This document shows positions 20,109 through 31,515 of a DNA stretch of 64,000 nucleotides, piece after piece (the first letter of the stretch is position 1; each line of letters opens with the position of its first letter). Below the pieces are notes generated by a model, which was not told where the DNA came from, searched no databases, and saw nothing but the letters and a program-made list of their open reading frames with translations. The position numbers and the translations under genes are program-made. This stretch comes from Lelliottia amnigena. Its GTDB lineage: Bacteria > Pseudomonadota > Gammaproteobacteria > Enterobacterales > Enterobacteriaceae. The DNA is taken from positions 2,356,001 through 2,420,000 of the forward strand of contig LR134135.1 in assembly GCA_900635465.1 (NCBI GenBank). The letters are read 5' to 3'.

Positions 20109-21278
20109 TCACTGCCCATCCAGGCCGCGGATTGGCTTGATGGTTGACCACGCGCGACATGAAGGGCAATGCCAGTAAAGCGTATACGCGGTAAATCCAC
20201 ACTTCTGGCAGCGGTAGCGAGGCTTACTGCGCACCTGCTCACCGACCATGTCGCGCAGAACCATCAGACTCTCTTTCGCGCGCCCTTCTTCCGCATCATT
20301 CAGATGGTAATCCATCAGTTTGTGGAAGACACGCATGGTTGGGTGGCGCTGTAACTGACGCGTAATGTAGACCTGCGCGGTATCGTTGCCTTCGTGTTGC
20401 TCGACAACGTCTGCCAGCATTAACTCTGCCATTGCGCCTGTGTTTTCTTCAACGCAGCGGCGTAAGAAGGCAACCCATTCATCAGGTTTATCGAGTTGCT
20501 GATAGCACGTTTGCAACATTTCAAGCGTTTCGCTGACCAGTTCTTTGTCCTGATCGATGACACGCAACAGGCATTCCACCGCCCTGGCAAACTCGCCCTT
20601 CGCCATAAACACGCGCCCCATCATGATGGAGATTCGCGCGCTGTTGCGATCGGCCGAAGCGCCCTTTTTCAGCAATGCCATGGCTTTATCCATGTCATCG
20701 CCGGCCATCTGCTGCAAGGCAAGCTCACAGTAGAAATGCGCGATTTCGACACGCTGCTTATCTTTGCCCAGTTTGACCAGACGTTCGGCTGTGTCGATGG
20801 CTTTTTGCCAGTCACTGGTCAATTGATAGATTTGCAGGAGTTGCTGCAGAGCGCTGACGCGGAATTCCGTTTCATCGACCAGTTGGCTAAACATATCTTC
20901 AGCACGGTCATAAAGACCCGCAGCCATATAGTCGCGGCCTAACTGCTGAACCGCTAACAGTCGCTGATCGTATGTCAGAGAAGCGCTTTCCATGAGCGTC
21001 TGGTGAATGCGAATAGCCCGGTCAACTTCGCCACGCGAGCGGAACAGGTTTCCGAGGGTGAGATGAGCCTCAACGGTTCCGGTGTCCTCTTTAAGCATGT
21101 CGAGGAACAGGTCTACCGCTTTATCCTGTTGATTACTCAGAAGGAAGTTTACCCCCGCAACATAGTCACGGGACAGTCGGTTAGCCTCATCCTGCTTTGT
21201 TTGTTGCGCACTTCTGCGGCCCATATACCAGCCATAGGCTGCGGCGACAGGCAAAAGCAGAAACAACAACTCCAGCAT
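20109..21278 (-). CDS. lapB: LapB (YciM), LPS assembly/LpxC-turnover protein
   Basis: Inner-membrane-anchored TPR protein that controls LPS synthesis by promoting FtsH-dependent degradation of LpxC. 389 residues as in E. coli. N-terminal transmembrane anchor (MLELLFLLLPVAAAYGWYMG), about nine TPR repeats through residue 340, and a C-terminal rubredoxin-like metal site with two CxxC pairs (CQKCGFTAYTLYWHCPSC). Downstream of lapA with a six-base gap. Confidence 0.97.
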   Translation of the reverse strand: MLELLFLLLPVAAAYGWYMGRRSAQQTKQDEANRLSRDYVAGVNFLLSNQQDKAVDLFLDMLKEDTGTVEAHLTLGNLFRSRGEVDRAIRIHQTLMESASLTYDQRLLAVQQLGRDYMAAGLYDRAEDMFSQLVDETEFRVSALQQLLQIYQLTSDWQKAIDTAERLVKLGKDKQRVEIAHFYCELALQQMAGDDMDKAMALLKKGASADRNSARISIMMGRVFMAKGEFARAVECLLRVIDQDKELVSETLEMLQTCYQQLDKPDEWVAFLRRCVEENTGAMAELMLADVVEQHEGNDTAQVYITRQLQRHPTMRVFHKLMDYHLNDAEEGRAKESLMVLRDMVGEQVRSKPRYRCQKCGFTAYTLYWHCPSCRAWSTIKPIRGLDGQ

Positions 21279-21284
21279 ATTCGA

Positions 21285-21593
21285 TTATTCCTTCGCGACT
21301 GGCATACCAGGATTCACTGGAACGTCGGTTGCAGGTGCAATTTGATTTTCAAGACGTTTAATTTTGCGTTCAGCGCGCGCAAGAGAAACACGAATTTTAA
21401 GCCAGAAGAGACCACAAACTAACCAGCCGATAGCAAATCCAGCGGCGAATAAGACAGCAAGTAAACTCGATACGCGATACTCGCCCTGTGCCAGCAGATA
21501 ATTAAATGAAACCAGCTGATCGTTTTGCGCGCCCAATGTGACCGAAATGACAAAAATCGCCAATACCAGTAAGAAAATGAGTAAATATTTCAC
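21285..21593 (-). CDS. lapA: LapA (YciS), LPS assembly protein A
   Basis: 102-residue inner-membrane protein partner of LapB. Two hydrophobic helices (KYLLIFLLVLAIFVISVTLG and LLAVLFAAGFAIGWLVCGLF), then a basic coiled-coil segment LARAERKIKRLENQIA. Same length as E. coli YciS. First gene of the lapA-lapB pair. Confidence 0.95.
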   Translation of the reverse strand: MKYLLIFLLVLAIFVISVTLGAQNDQLVSFNYLLAQGEYRVSSLLAVLFAAGFAIGWLVCGLFWLKIRVSLARAERKIKRLENQIAPATDVPVNPGMPVAKE

Positions 21594-21734
21594 ATTACTT
21601 CCCGTTATGTGGTTTAAGCGAATAAAGAATGTTCAATTCACCGCAATCAGCCCTATAAACTACCATTTTAGCCGCGAGCGTGGAATGGGAAAAATTGTAC
21701 GTCCTGTCTGGATTTATGGGCAAAACGTCGATTT

Positions 21735-22508
21735 TCAACCCTGAGGGTCATCCTGCTGACGTTCTGCGATCTCTTTGTTCTCTTCCGGAGGCGGCATAAG
21801 TGGCCCGCAAAGCCGCTGGGCAATCCAGGTGGCCAACGTCACCAACAGCCAGGATATCAGGGTCGCCACCACCAGATCGCGTGGCCAATGCATCCCCAAC
21901 AGCAGACGGCTGCCCATGACGGCTGTGGCCCATACAAGCAAAATCGCAATCGTCACAGTACGACGACGCGGCCACAATAATCCGACCGCCAGTAAAGCCC
22001 AACTGGCTGCAAACATCGTATGACCCGACGGAAACGCAAATCCGGTCTCTTTTTGCCAATGGTGACGTAAGAATTTCGGAATATCCCGCTCCTCGGCAAG
22101 CTGATCTTTAACCAGATGCCCCCGATCTTTACGCTTTAAATTGTAGAAGGTATCTACCGGAATATGATGCGTTTTTTCAAGCCAGACGACAAAAGGACGC
22201 GGCTCCTGCACCCGGTCTTTCACCCATGACTTGATGCCCTGTCCGGCGACAATGGCCACACCGAGAATCACAAAAAGCATTATGGCCGGACGCAAACGAA
22301 AGCGCAGACACCACAGGAACCAGGCGCAAAGCACACCGTGGGTAATGATTCCCCAGGGCTGGGTGACCGTTTCGGTTATCCAGTAGAGCGCTTTCAGCCA
22401 ACTCTCATGATGTCCAGGGGTCCAGCTCCAGCCTGATACCCAGACGGCAACGGGCATAATAAGTAAGATAGCGGCGCCAGCAGCCGTGCGGCGAGCAATT
22501 GAAAGCAT
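21735..22508 (-). CDS. pgpB: Phosphatidylglycerophosphatase B / undecaprenyl-diphosphate phosphatase
   Basis: PAP2-family membrane phosphatase acting on PGP, undecaprenyl-PP and related lipids. About 257 residues. The three conserved PAP2 motifs are visible: KDRVQEPRPF, PSGHTMF, and SRLLLGMHWPRD (the His residues are catalytic). Six hydrophobic segments. The ATG at 22508 (MLSIARRTAAGAAILL) is preceded by GGAGA; the open frame extends 11 codons upstream. Divergent from ribA. Confidence 0.95.
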   Translation of the reverse strand: MLSIARRTAAGAAILLIMPVAVWVSGWSWTPGHHESWLKALYWITETVTQPWGIITHGVLCAWFLWCLRFRLRPAIMLFVILGVAIVAGQGIKSWVKDRVQEPRPFVVWLEKTHHIPVDTFYNLKRKDRGHLVKDQLAEERDIPKFLRHHWQKETGFAFPSGHTMFAASWALLAVGLLWPRRRTVTIAILLVWATAVMGSRLLLGMHWPRDLVVATLISWLLVTLATWIAQRLCGPLMPPPEENKEIAERQQDDPQG

Positions 22509-22703
22509 GATGTCTCCTTTTTCGCTAAGCTCAACAATCATAACTGAAATAAATGCCTTGCGGGAAAATGTCGGATTGTGCGTTTAACGCGCGGACAGTG
22601 TGGCCTCAACTAGGTGAACACTGACAGCTTGTGGCAAAATAGCAGGATACGAAAGCCGAAGGGCGAAAGACACGAAACGTGTCAGCATTCTCTGGAGAAT
22701 CAC

Positions 22704-23294
22704 ATGCAGCTTAAACGCGTGGCAGAAGCCAATCTGCCAACCCCATGGGGCGATTTCCTGATGGTGGGTTTTGAAGAAGTGGCAACCGGGCAGGATCACG
22801 TCGCGTTAGTCTTTGGCGATATTTCAGGACAAACACCGGTACTGGCTCGCGTCCATTCAGAATGCCTGACGGGCGACGCCCTGTTCAGCCTGCGCTGTGA
22901 TTGCGGCTTCCAGCTAGAAGCAGCACTTTCTCATATTGCAGAAGAAGGTCGCGGCATACTGCTTTATCATCGCCAGGAAGGTCGTAACATTGGCCTGCTG
23001 AATAAGATTCGCGCCTACGCGCTACAGGATCAGGGTTACGATACCGTTGAGGCTAACCATCAGCTTGGTTTTGCCGCTGATGAACGTGACTTTACGCTTT
23101 GCGCGGATATGTTCAAACTTCTGGGCGTCGATGAGGTTCGTCTGCTGACGAACAACCCGCGTAAAGTGGAAATTCTGGGTGAAGCTGGGATCAATATTGT
23201 TGAGCGCGTGTCGCTGATTGTCGGACGTAATCCTAAAAACGAACACTATCTGGATACGAAAGCCGCAAAGATGGGCCATTTGCTTAGCGAATGA
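22704..23294 (+). CDS. ribA: GTP cyclohydrolase II
   Basis: First committed step of riboflavin synthesis: GTP to 2,5-diamino-6-ribosylamino-pyrimidinone 5'-phosphate, formate and PPi. 196 residues as in E. coli. Zn-binding cysteines in [20 protein letters not shown]; substrate-contacting [20 protein letters not shown] follows. Start at 22704 ([18 protein letters not shown]) with CTGGAGAATC as ribosome site; the frame is open 30 codons upstream but without family support. Convergent with acnA. Confidence 0.97.
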   Translation: MQLKRVAEANLPTPWGDFLMVGFEEVATGQDHVALVFGDISGQTPVLARVHSECLTGDALFSLRCDCGFQLEAALSHIAEEGRGILLYHRQEGRNIGLLNKIRAYALQDQGYDTVEANHQLGFAADERDFTLCADMFKLLGVDEVRLLTNNPRKVEILGEAGINIVERVSLIVGRNPKNEHYLDTKAAKMGHLLSE

Positions 23295-23338
23295 TTCGTG
23301 TTGCCCGGCAGCGCGAAAACTGCCGGGCTACGATGCGA

Positions 23339-26015
23339 TTAATTCAGCATATTACGAATCACATAATGCAATATTCCGTCATTTTGGTAATACGTTAGCT
23401 CCGTCGCAGTATCGATACGGCAACGGCATTCCAGCATTTCTGCTTGACCATCAGCGCGCGTAAGTTGCACCTGGACGTTAGCCCCCGGCTTCACATTCTG
23501 CAGATCGCTGATATCAATTCTCTCTTCCCCGGTTAATCCCAGCGTTTTACGCGTGACGCCCTGTGGGAACTCAAGCGGCAAAATCCCCATCCCAATCAGA
23601 TTTGAACGGTGAATTCGCTCGAACGATTCGGCGATGACGACACGCACGCCCAGCAAACGTGGCCCCTTCGCCGCCCAGTCGCGGCTTGATCCAGACCCGT
23701 ACTCTTTACCCGCAATCACGGCTAAAGGCGTGCCTTCCTGCTGGTATTTCATCGCGGCATCGTAAATAGCGACGACATCGTTACCCGGCAAATGGCGGGT
23801 CATTCCGCCTTCAATACCGGGGACCATTTCGTTGCGAATACGAATGTTGGCAAAGGTCCCGCGCATCATGATTTCATGATTGCCGCGACGCGAGCCATAG
23901 GAGTTAAAATCGCGACGCTCAACGCCACGCCCCTGGAGATAGCGTCCGGCCGGACTGTCAGCCTTAATGCTCCCCGCTGGAGAAATATGGTCGGTCGTCA
24001 CGGAATCTCCCAGCATGGCGAGGATCCGCGCACCGTGAATATCGACCAGCGGTTTTGGTTCGGCTTCCATATCGTCAAAGAATGGCGATAAGCGGATGTA
24101 CGTCGAATCGTTCTGCCAGCCGTAAGTGTCAGACCGCTCCACTTCGATGGTTTTCCATTCAGGCGTGCCCTCAAACACCTCCGCGTACTCTTTGCGGAAC
24201 ATATCCGTGGAGACCTGCTCAACCGCGCGCGCAATTTCCTGCGCTGAGGGCCAGATATCTTTCAGATAGACCGGATCGCCTTTGCGATCGTGTCCAAGAG
24301 GATCGGTCGCCAGATTGATATTCATATTCCCCGCCAGGGCGTAGGCTACGACCAGCGGTGGTGACGCAAGCCAGTTGGTTTTCACCAGCGGATGGATACG
24401 CCCTTCAAAGTTTCGGTTTCCTGAAAGTACAGCCCCCACCGTCAGATCGCCCTGCTTAATGGCCTGCTCAATCGGATCGGGAAGTGGGCCCGAGTTGCCG
24501 ATACAGGTTGTACAGCCGTAGCCCACCAGGTTAAATCCCAGTTCATCCAGATAGGGCGTGAGTCTGGCCTGAGCCAGATAATCTGAAACCACTTTTGATC
24601 CTGGCGCTAACGAGGCTTTTACCCACGGCTGGCGCTTCAAACCCAGCGTCACCGCTTTTTTCGCCAGTAGCCCCGCCGCCATCAACACACTGGGGTTCGA
24701 CGTGTTGGTACAGGAGGTGATGGCCGCAATGACCACGGCACCGTCAGGAAGCTGATACTGATGGCCGTTCATAACATAGTTGACGGGATTGCGATCTTTT
24801 TGCGCCGTGTTGAGCTCCAGCTCGGCACTGGCTGCAAAGGCTTTTGGCACATCATTCAGCGAAACACGATCCTGCGGGCGTTTTGGTCCTGCAAGACTGG
24901 CTTCGACTTCATCCATGTCCAGTTCCAGCGTGCTGGTAAATACAGGTTCGTCACCCGGGTTGCGCCACATTCCCTGGGCTTTGGCATACGCTTCGACCAG
25001 CGCGACCTGTTCGTCGCTGCGCCCACTCAAACGCATGTATTCCAGCGTCACACCATCGATCGGGAAAAAGCCGCAGGTTGCACCATATTCGGGTGCCATG
25101 TTAGCGATTGTCGCGCGATCGGCGAGAGGTAATGAATCGAGTCCATCGCCGTAGAATTCAACAAATTTGCCCACAACACCGTGCTTACGCAGCATTTGCG
25201 TGACGGTCAGTACCAGATCGGTAGCGGTGATACCTTCACGCAGCTTGCCCAACAGTTTAAATCCCACCACATCCGGGATAAGCATCGAAACCGGCTGGCC
25301 CAGCATCGCCGCTTCAGCTTCGATACCGCCAACGCCCCATCCCAACACACCCAGGCCATTAATCATTGTGGTGTGGGAGTCGGTCCCCACCAGCGTGTCC
25401 GGATAGGCTATCCACTCTTTATCCTGGAGCTCACTCCAGACCGCCTTGCCAAGGTATTCAAGGTTGACCTGATGACAAATGCCGGTACCCGGCGGCACCA
25501 CGCTAAAGCGGCTAAAAAGCCTGCTGGCCCCATTTCAGAAAGACATAGCGCTCGTGGTTACGTTCCATCTCCAGACGGACGTTTTCTTCGAAAGCGTCAT
25601 CATCACCAAAATGATCGACCGTCACCGAGTGGTCGATAACGAGATCGACCGGAGAAAGTGGGTTAACTTTGGCGGTGTCTCCCCCCAGCCGTTTTACGGC
25701 TTCGCGCATGGCGGCCAAATCAACGACAGCCGGAACGCCGGTGAAGTCTTGCATCAGTACCCTGGCCGGGCGGTAGGCGATTTCACGATCGGCATGAGCG
25801 GCTTTCAGCCAGCCCGCCAGCGCCTGAATGTCATCGGCGGTAACCGACTCTTCATCCTGCCAGCGTAAAAGGTTTTCCAGTAAGACTTTCAGTGACTTAG
25901 GTAATCGCGAAATATCACCAAGTGTTTTGGCAGCCAGCGGCAAGCTGTAGTAGTGATAGGTCTTGTTCTCGGCTTGCAACGTGTCCTTACAGGCTTCGCG
26001 TAGGGTGAACGACAT
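23339..26015 (-). CDS. acnA: Aconitate hydratase A (single-base frameshift, probable sequencing error)
   Basis: [4Fe-4S] aconitase interconverting citrate and isocitrate; the stress-resistant isoenzyme in enterobacteria. Start at 26015 ([20 protein letters not shown]). The frame breaks after LKWGQQAF, where the coding strand has TTTTT instead of TTTT (AAAAA at 25514-25518). It resumes in the other frame as [11 protein letters not shown] and runs to the end. Corrected length is 891 residues, as in E. coli. Fe-S ligands in CTNTSNPS and [16 protein letters not shown] are intact, as is the C-terminal swivel domain ([16 protein letters not shown]). Convergent with ribA. Confidence 0.94.
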
Positions 26016-26150
26016 AAGCTCCTCCTTAATTACAGGGATACCCCGACAATCATCGGGGCCGTAATTAAAGATAACACAAAGATGTCGTAACGTTTTGATA
26101 ACAACCCAAATTGACAAATCAGGTTGTAGGGCAGCCTTGAGATAAAACAA

Positions 26151-26174
26151 AAAACCTCGCCGCAGCGAGGTTTT
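26151..26174. terminator. Bidirectional hairpin between ymiC and acnA
   Basis: AAAACCTCGC and GCGAGGTTTT form a 10-bp stem with a 4-base loop just after the ymiC stop. It should end the ymiC message before acnA. Confidence 0.85.
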
Positions 26175-26178
26175 AGAT

Positions 26179-26280
26179 TTAGTTTAGGGCCAGCCAGATA
26201 AGCTGACACCAGAACAGAATGGAGACAGTAAACGCGCCCATCCACGACCAGTATTTAACGTTTTGTAGAGTATTCATCAT
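26179..26280 (-). CDS. ymiC: YmiC-like small membrane protein
   Basis: Short gene encoding 33 residues (32 if the second ATG is used): VKYWSWMGAFTVSILFWCQL forms one transmembrane helix. It resembles E. coli YmiC, a small protein encoded upstream of acnA, in the YWSWMGAF core. Function unknown. The terminator immediately after the stop supports a short independent or ymiA-linked transcript. Confidence 0.7.
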   Translation of the reverse strand: MMNTLQNVKYWSWMGAFTVSILFWCQLIWLALN

Positions 26281-26410
26281 CTGACACCAGACTTTATATT
26301 TATTTGCTCGATCGGGTATTACCCGATTATTTATTACTGATGTGTATTTATTAAATAGTACAAAAGTGCACGGTTCATTGCCTGAAAGTACCCGGAGGAC
26401 AAGGCATCAA

Positions 26411-26581
26411 TTATTGTTTCTTCGGTTCGTCTTCTGCGAACGTATCAATAAACGCTTGCTGCTGAGCGGAAAGCTTCCAGGAGTCTGGGACGCTTGTTGT
26501 AGGCTCTTTACGCGCGGCAAGATTACTGTCACAAGGTTGACACAATTTTTTCACCGGTTCGATACGCATTTGAGTCGCCAT
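26411..26581 (-). CDS. yciX: YciX family small protein
   Basis: 56 residues, MATQMRIEPVKKLCQPCDSN with a CxxC pair (CQPC), then basic and acidic stretches to KKQ. It matches the small YciX protein found upstream of acnA in E. coli. Function unknown. Three bases downstream of the ymiA stop, so likely co-transcribed with ymiA. The ATG at 26581 is preferred over one four codons earlier on family grounds. Confidence 0.75.
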   Translation of the reverse strand: MATQMRIEPVKKLCQPCDSNLAARKEPTTSVPDSWKLSAQQQAFIDTFAEDEPKKQ

Positions 26582-26583
26582 AA

Positions 26584-26724
26584 TCATCCCCAATATTTCC
26601 AGACCAGTAACGCCACCACCACCCAGAACAGGGTGGAGCCAAGAAACACCGCCAGCCAGGCTTTACGCTTAAACGCGGAATCCCTCTGCGGTTCTTCACT
26701 TCCTGATGGCATTGCTAACCTCAT
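26584..26724 (-). CDS. ymiA: YmiA family small membrane protein
   Basis: 46 residues starting MRLAMPSGSEEPQRD, a charged N-terminus followed by one transmembrane helix (AWLAVFLGSTLFWVVVALLV) and a KYWG end. It matches E. coli YmiA in length and order between cysB and acnA. Role unknown. The frame is open 15 codons upstream; the start is chosen by family length. Confidence 0.8.
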   Translation of the reverse strand: MRLAMPSGSEEPQRDSAFKRKAWLAVFLGSTLFWVVVALLVWKYWG

Positions 26725-27062
26725 ACAATCGATTTCGCTTATCATTTTGATACCAAACAATCGGTACAACTAATCATGAGTTGAGATAAATCCTAAAGAA
26801 ACTTTAGTCGAAAAGCTAGTGAATTTACGAACGTTTTCCAGGGAATTAGTTAATCTTTTGACCAGAAATAAATAATTGAAACGAGGAATTTGCGAAGTGG
26901 GAATTTACTTTCTACTTTTGTCGCAATTTCGCGACAGTTTTTACAATAAACCGGTAATCTTTATCCGGTTATATAGTCAAGCAAATGAAGATGATGATAA
27001 TTCTAATTTAGCTTTAGGGCATTATTTCGGTATCTTCCCGGGCGGGAAGATACCGGATGTCA
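26725..27062. other. Gap between ymiA and cysB
   Basis: About 340 bases, strongly AT-rich, with no convincing gene. It should hold the ymiA promoter at its left side and the cysB 3' end structure (27028-27055) at its right. Confidence 0.6.
27028..27055. terminator. Long hairpin downstream of cysB
   Basis: CGGTATCTTCCCG and CGGGAAGATACCG pair in a 13-bp perfect stem with a two-base loop, eight bases beyond the cysB stop. The better T run lies on the plus-strand side (ATTATTTTT), so for cysB it may act mainly as a 3'-end stabilising structure. Confidence 0.65.
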
Positions 27063-28052
<990 letters not shown>

Positions 28053-28170
28053 TTAGCGTACACGGGCAATCGCTTAATACGATTTAATAATAAGAAAGGA
28101 GTTAACTATAACCACTATATCATTTATAGCCTGACTGTATAGTACGGAACAAAAAATAATAAGCGGGCAA

Positions 28171-28198
28171 TAAAAAAGGGCCGGAATCCCGGCCCTTT
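28171..28198 (-). terminator. Terminator of topA
   Basis: AAAGGGCCGG and CCGGCCCTTT flank a four-base loop, followed on the minus strand by a T run. It lies about 25 bases beyond the topA stop. Confidence 0.9.
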
Positions 28199-28223
28199 AA
28201 AGGTAAGTTAAGGTTAAGAAAGA

Positions 28224-30820
28224 TTATTTCTTACCTTCAACCCACTTCCCGTCAATAAAGAATGCTGACCATCCGGTCGCTTTGCCCTCTTTCTCAGCAG
28301 ACACATATTGCTGCTTCGTTTTACGGCTAAAGCGGACAACGGTTTTATTCCCTTCCGGATCCTGCTGTGGCGCATCAGCCAGATAACGCAGCTTTTCCGG
28401 TAAACGATCGCGGAAGCGATATAACTCTTCCACCAGCGGCGCACGCGTTTCGCGCGATTTAGGGAAGGTGTTCGCAGCAAGGAAGACCCCTGCAGCACCG
28501 TCACGCAGAACAAAATAGGCATCAGACTTTTCACACGGCAATTCAGGCAGCGGGACCGGATCTTCCTTCGGCGGAGCCACTTCACCATTACGCAGGATCT
28601 TACGCGTGTTTTTACATTCTTCGTTGGTACAAGCCATGTACTTACCAAAACGCCCCATTCTCAGGTGCATTTCAGAACCACACTTCTCGCACTCCACGAT
28701 GGGGCCGTCATAGCCTTTGATGCGGAACTCGCCCTCTTCGATCTCGTAGCCATCACACGTTGGGTTATTACCGCAGACATGCAATTTACGTTTCGGATCG
28801 ATCAGATAGCTGTCCATCGCCGTGCCGCATTTCTGGCAACGACGCTTCGCGCGCAGCGCATTGGTTTCGGCGTCATCACCTTCCAGAACGTTGAGAACTT
28901 CATTCTCAGGCACCAGGTTAATGGTGGTTTTGCAACGCTCTTTAGGCGGTAACGCATAACCGGAACAACCGAGGAACACGCCGGTCGTCGCGGTACGAAT
29001 ACCCATCTGACGGCTGCAGGTTGGGCAGTCGATGCTGGTCAGCACCATCTGGTTAGGCTGCATGCCGCCTTCTTCCGGATCTTTCTCGGCTTTTGCCAAC
29101 TGCTCGGTAAAATCACTGAAGAAACTATCCAGTACATTTTTCCATTCAGCCTGATGGTTCGCCACCTGATCCAGACGGTCTTCCATCTGCGCGGTGAAAT
29201 CGTAGTTCATCAGCTCGCGGAAGTTATCTTCCAGACGATCTGTGACGATCTCACCCATTTTTTCAGCGTAGAAACGACGGTTTTCAGCGCGGACGTAACC
29301 ACGATCCTGAATGGTCGAAATGATCGACGCATAGGTAGACGGGCGACCAATACCGCGTTTTTCAAGCTCTTTAACCAAAGAAGCTTCACTAAAACGTGCA
29401 GGTGGCTTAGTAAAGTGCTGAGCAGGAATGAGTTCAGTCAATGCAAGCTCATCGCCTTTATTTACCGGTGGCAAAATACGATCTTCATCGCCTTTACGTA
29501 GCGCAGGCATCACTTTCGTCCAGCCGTCGAAGCGCAAGATACGGCCACGGGCTTTGAGACGGAAATCACCTGCACCGACTGTCAGGGTGGTGGAATCATA
29601 TTTTGCAGGATTCATCTGACACGCAACAAACTGGCGCCAGATCAGCTGATAAAGCTTTTGCGCATCGGTTTCCATATCCTTCAGGGATTCGGAAACAACG
29701 GACACATCGGAAGGACGAATCGCTTCGTGCGCTTCCTGAGAATTTTCTTTGCTTGCGTACTGGTTCGCACTTTCCGGCAGATATTTCTTACCGAAGTTTT
29801 CACCGATATAGTCACGCACCATGCTGACGGCGTCCTGGCTCAGATTCGTCGAGTCAGTACGCATGTAGGTGATGTAACCCGCTTCATACAAACGCTGCGC
29901 CATCATCATGGTTTTCTTCACACCAAAGCCCAGACGAGTACTTGCCGCCTGTTGCAGGGTGGAGGTGATGAAAGGTGCGCCAGGTTTGCTGCTGGTCGGT
30001 TTATCTTCACGCTCAACGACCTGATAACGCGCCTTTTCAAGCTGCGCAACTGCAGCCATGGTATGGTCACGGTTAACAGGGCGGAAAGGTTTGTCATTTT
30101 CGTGAGTGACTTGCAGCGGCAGCGCGTCGCCGGCAGGCGTGGTGACGTTTGCATCAATTTCCCAGAACTCTTCCGGGACAAACGCTTTAATTTCGCGCTC
30201 ACGTTCGACAACTAAACGCACCGCAACGGACTGAACGCGCCCTGCGGAAAGTCCACGGGCAATTTTTTTCCACAGCAGTGGCGAGACCATATAACCCACA
30301 ACGCGGTCCATAAAACGACGCGCCTGCTGGGCATTTACACGGTCAATATTCAGTTCGCCCGGCTTCTCAAACGCCTGACGAATCGCATTCTTAGTTATCT
30401 CATTAAATACCACACGGCTGTAGCGTGTTTCATCACCACCAATGATTTCCCGCAGGTGCCACGCAATGGCTTCCCCTTCGCGGTCAAGGTCGGTTGCGAG
30501 ATAAATGTGGTCAGCTTTTTCTGCGAGCTGCTTCAGCTCATTGACAACTTTTTCTTTGCCTGGAAGCACTTCGTATTGTGCTTCCCACTCGTGCCATGGA
30601 TCGACACCCATACGGTTGACGAGCGCAGTACGTTCATCCTTTTTAGGCTTTTTAGCCCTTTGGTGGAGGTAGAGTCTGCGCTCTTTTTACTGGCTGAGCC
30701 ACTGGTCGGCAAATCGCGGACATGACCAACGCTGGACTTAACCACGTAGTCATTGCCCAGATACTTATTGATCGTTTTGGCTTTTGCCGGGGACTCAACG
30801 ATGACGAGAGCTTTACCCAT
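28224..30820 (-). CDS. topA: DNA topoisomerase I (single-base frameshift, probable sequencing error)
   Basis: Type IA topoisomerase relaxing negative supercoils. Start at 30820 ([26 protein letters not shown] domain). A base is missing from the C run at 30656-30658 (coding strand AAAGGG where AAAGGGG is expected), splitting the frame after SADSTSTK. The other frame carries the rest, with TOPRIM acidic [15 protein letters not shown], active-site Tyr in [13 protein letters not shown], and C-terminal four-Cys zinc ribbons (CPTCSRQMG..., [18 protein letters not shown]). Corrected length is 865 residues, identical to E. coli. Its near-essential role argues for a sequencing error. Confidence 0.95.
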
Positions 30821-31219
30821 ATTCACCTTTACCTAATTTAATTCTTCCAGGAATACGCCGCACGTTGATTCCCCTTCCACTGGCGACGTGCTTTTTATAT
30901 TGCATCGTTACCAGGGGATATCAACCCTATTTCTTACCAGACGCCGAAATTTGAACATCCAGGTGATTGAGATATCGGGCATTTTTACTTACATCAAAAT
31001 GACTATGCGACGAGCTTTCGGTCGAATGTCAAGCAATTCTGTTGCCAGATTGACGAAAGCGCACACTGTACCTGATAAAATCTGTTACGCAACTTTATTA
31101 GCATGCAAAAACAAATCACGCCAACTTTGCCCCTGCGCTGTAGCCCCTCGATTTACAGGGAAAATTTGCCCATGGAGTGTGTCCGGCGTAGACTAAAGCC
31201 ACTTTTTAAGGAGTGGAAT
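30821..31219. other. Gap between divergent topA and yciN
   Basis: About 400 bases holding the divergent promoters. No gene is supported. E. coli topA has several supercoiling-sensitive promoters here; I did not assign individual elements. Confidence 0.55.
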
Positions 31220-31470
31220 ATGCAGCAAAATAGCCAACCCATCGATCGTGAAACGTTGCTTGTTGAAGCGAACAAACTGATTCGTGACCACGAAGATACC
31301 CTGGCAGGTATTGAAGCCACCGGCGTTGAGCAACGTAACGGTGTGCTGGTGTTCAGCGGTGAGTATTTCTTGATGAGCAAGGTCTACCCACCCCCAAGAG
31401 CACAGCAGTATTTAACATGTTCAAATACCTGGCCCACGCGCTCTCAGAGAAATATCACCTGATCGATTAA
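31220..31470 (+). CDS. yciN: YciN family protein (single-base frameshift, probable sequencing error)
   Basis: Small protein of unknown function. Start at 31220 after TAAGGAGTGGAAT. The product is [20 protein letters not shown] and follows E. coli YciN to GEYFL, where a G is missing around 31372 (TTGATGAG for TTGGATGAG). Restoring it gives [20 protein letters not shown] and a stop at 31468-31470, for 83 residues as in E. coli. The uncorrected frame ends at 31462 with an unrelated tail. A terminator follows. Confidence 0.88.
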
Positions 31471-31475
31471 ACGTA

Positions 31476-31507
31476 AAACGCGAGGCAAATGCCTCGCGTT
31501 TCTTTTT
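31476..31507 (+). terminator. Terminator of yciN
   Basis: AAACGCGAGGC and GCCTCGCGTTT with a three-base loop, then CTTTTT. It lies in the gap between convergent yciN and sohB. Confidence 0.88.
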
Positions 31508-31515
31508 GACGTTGT

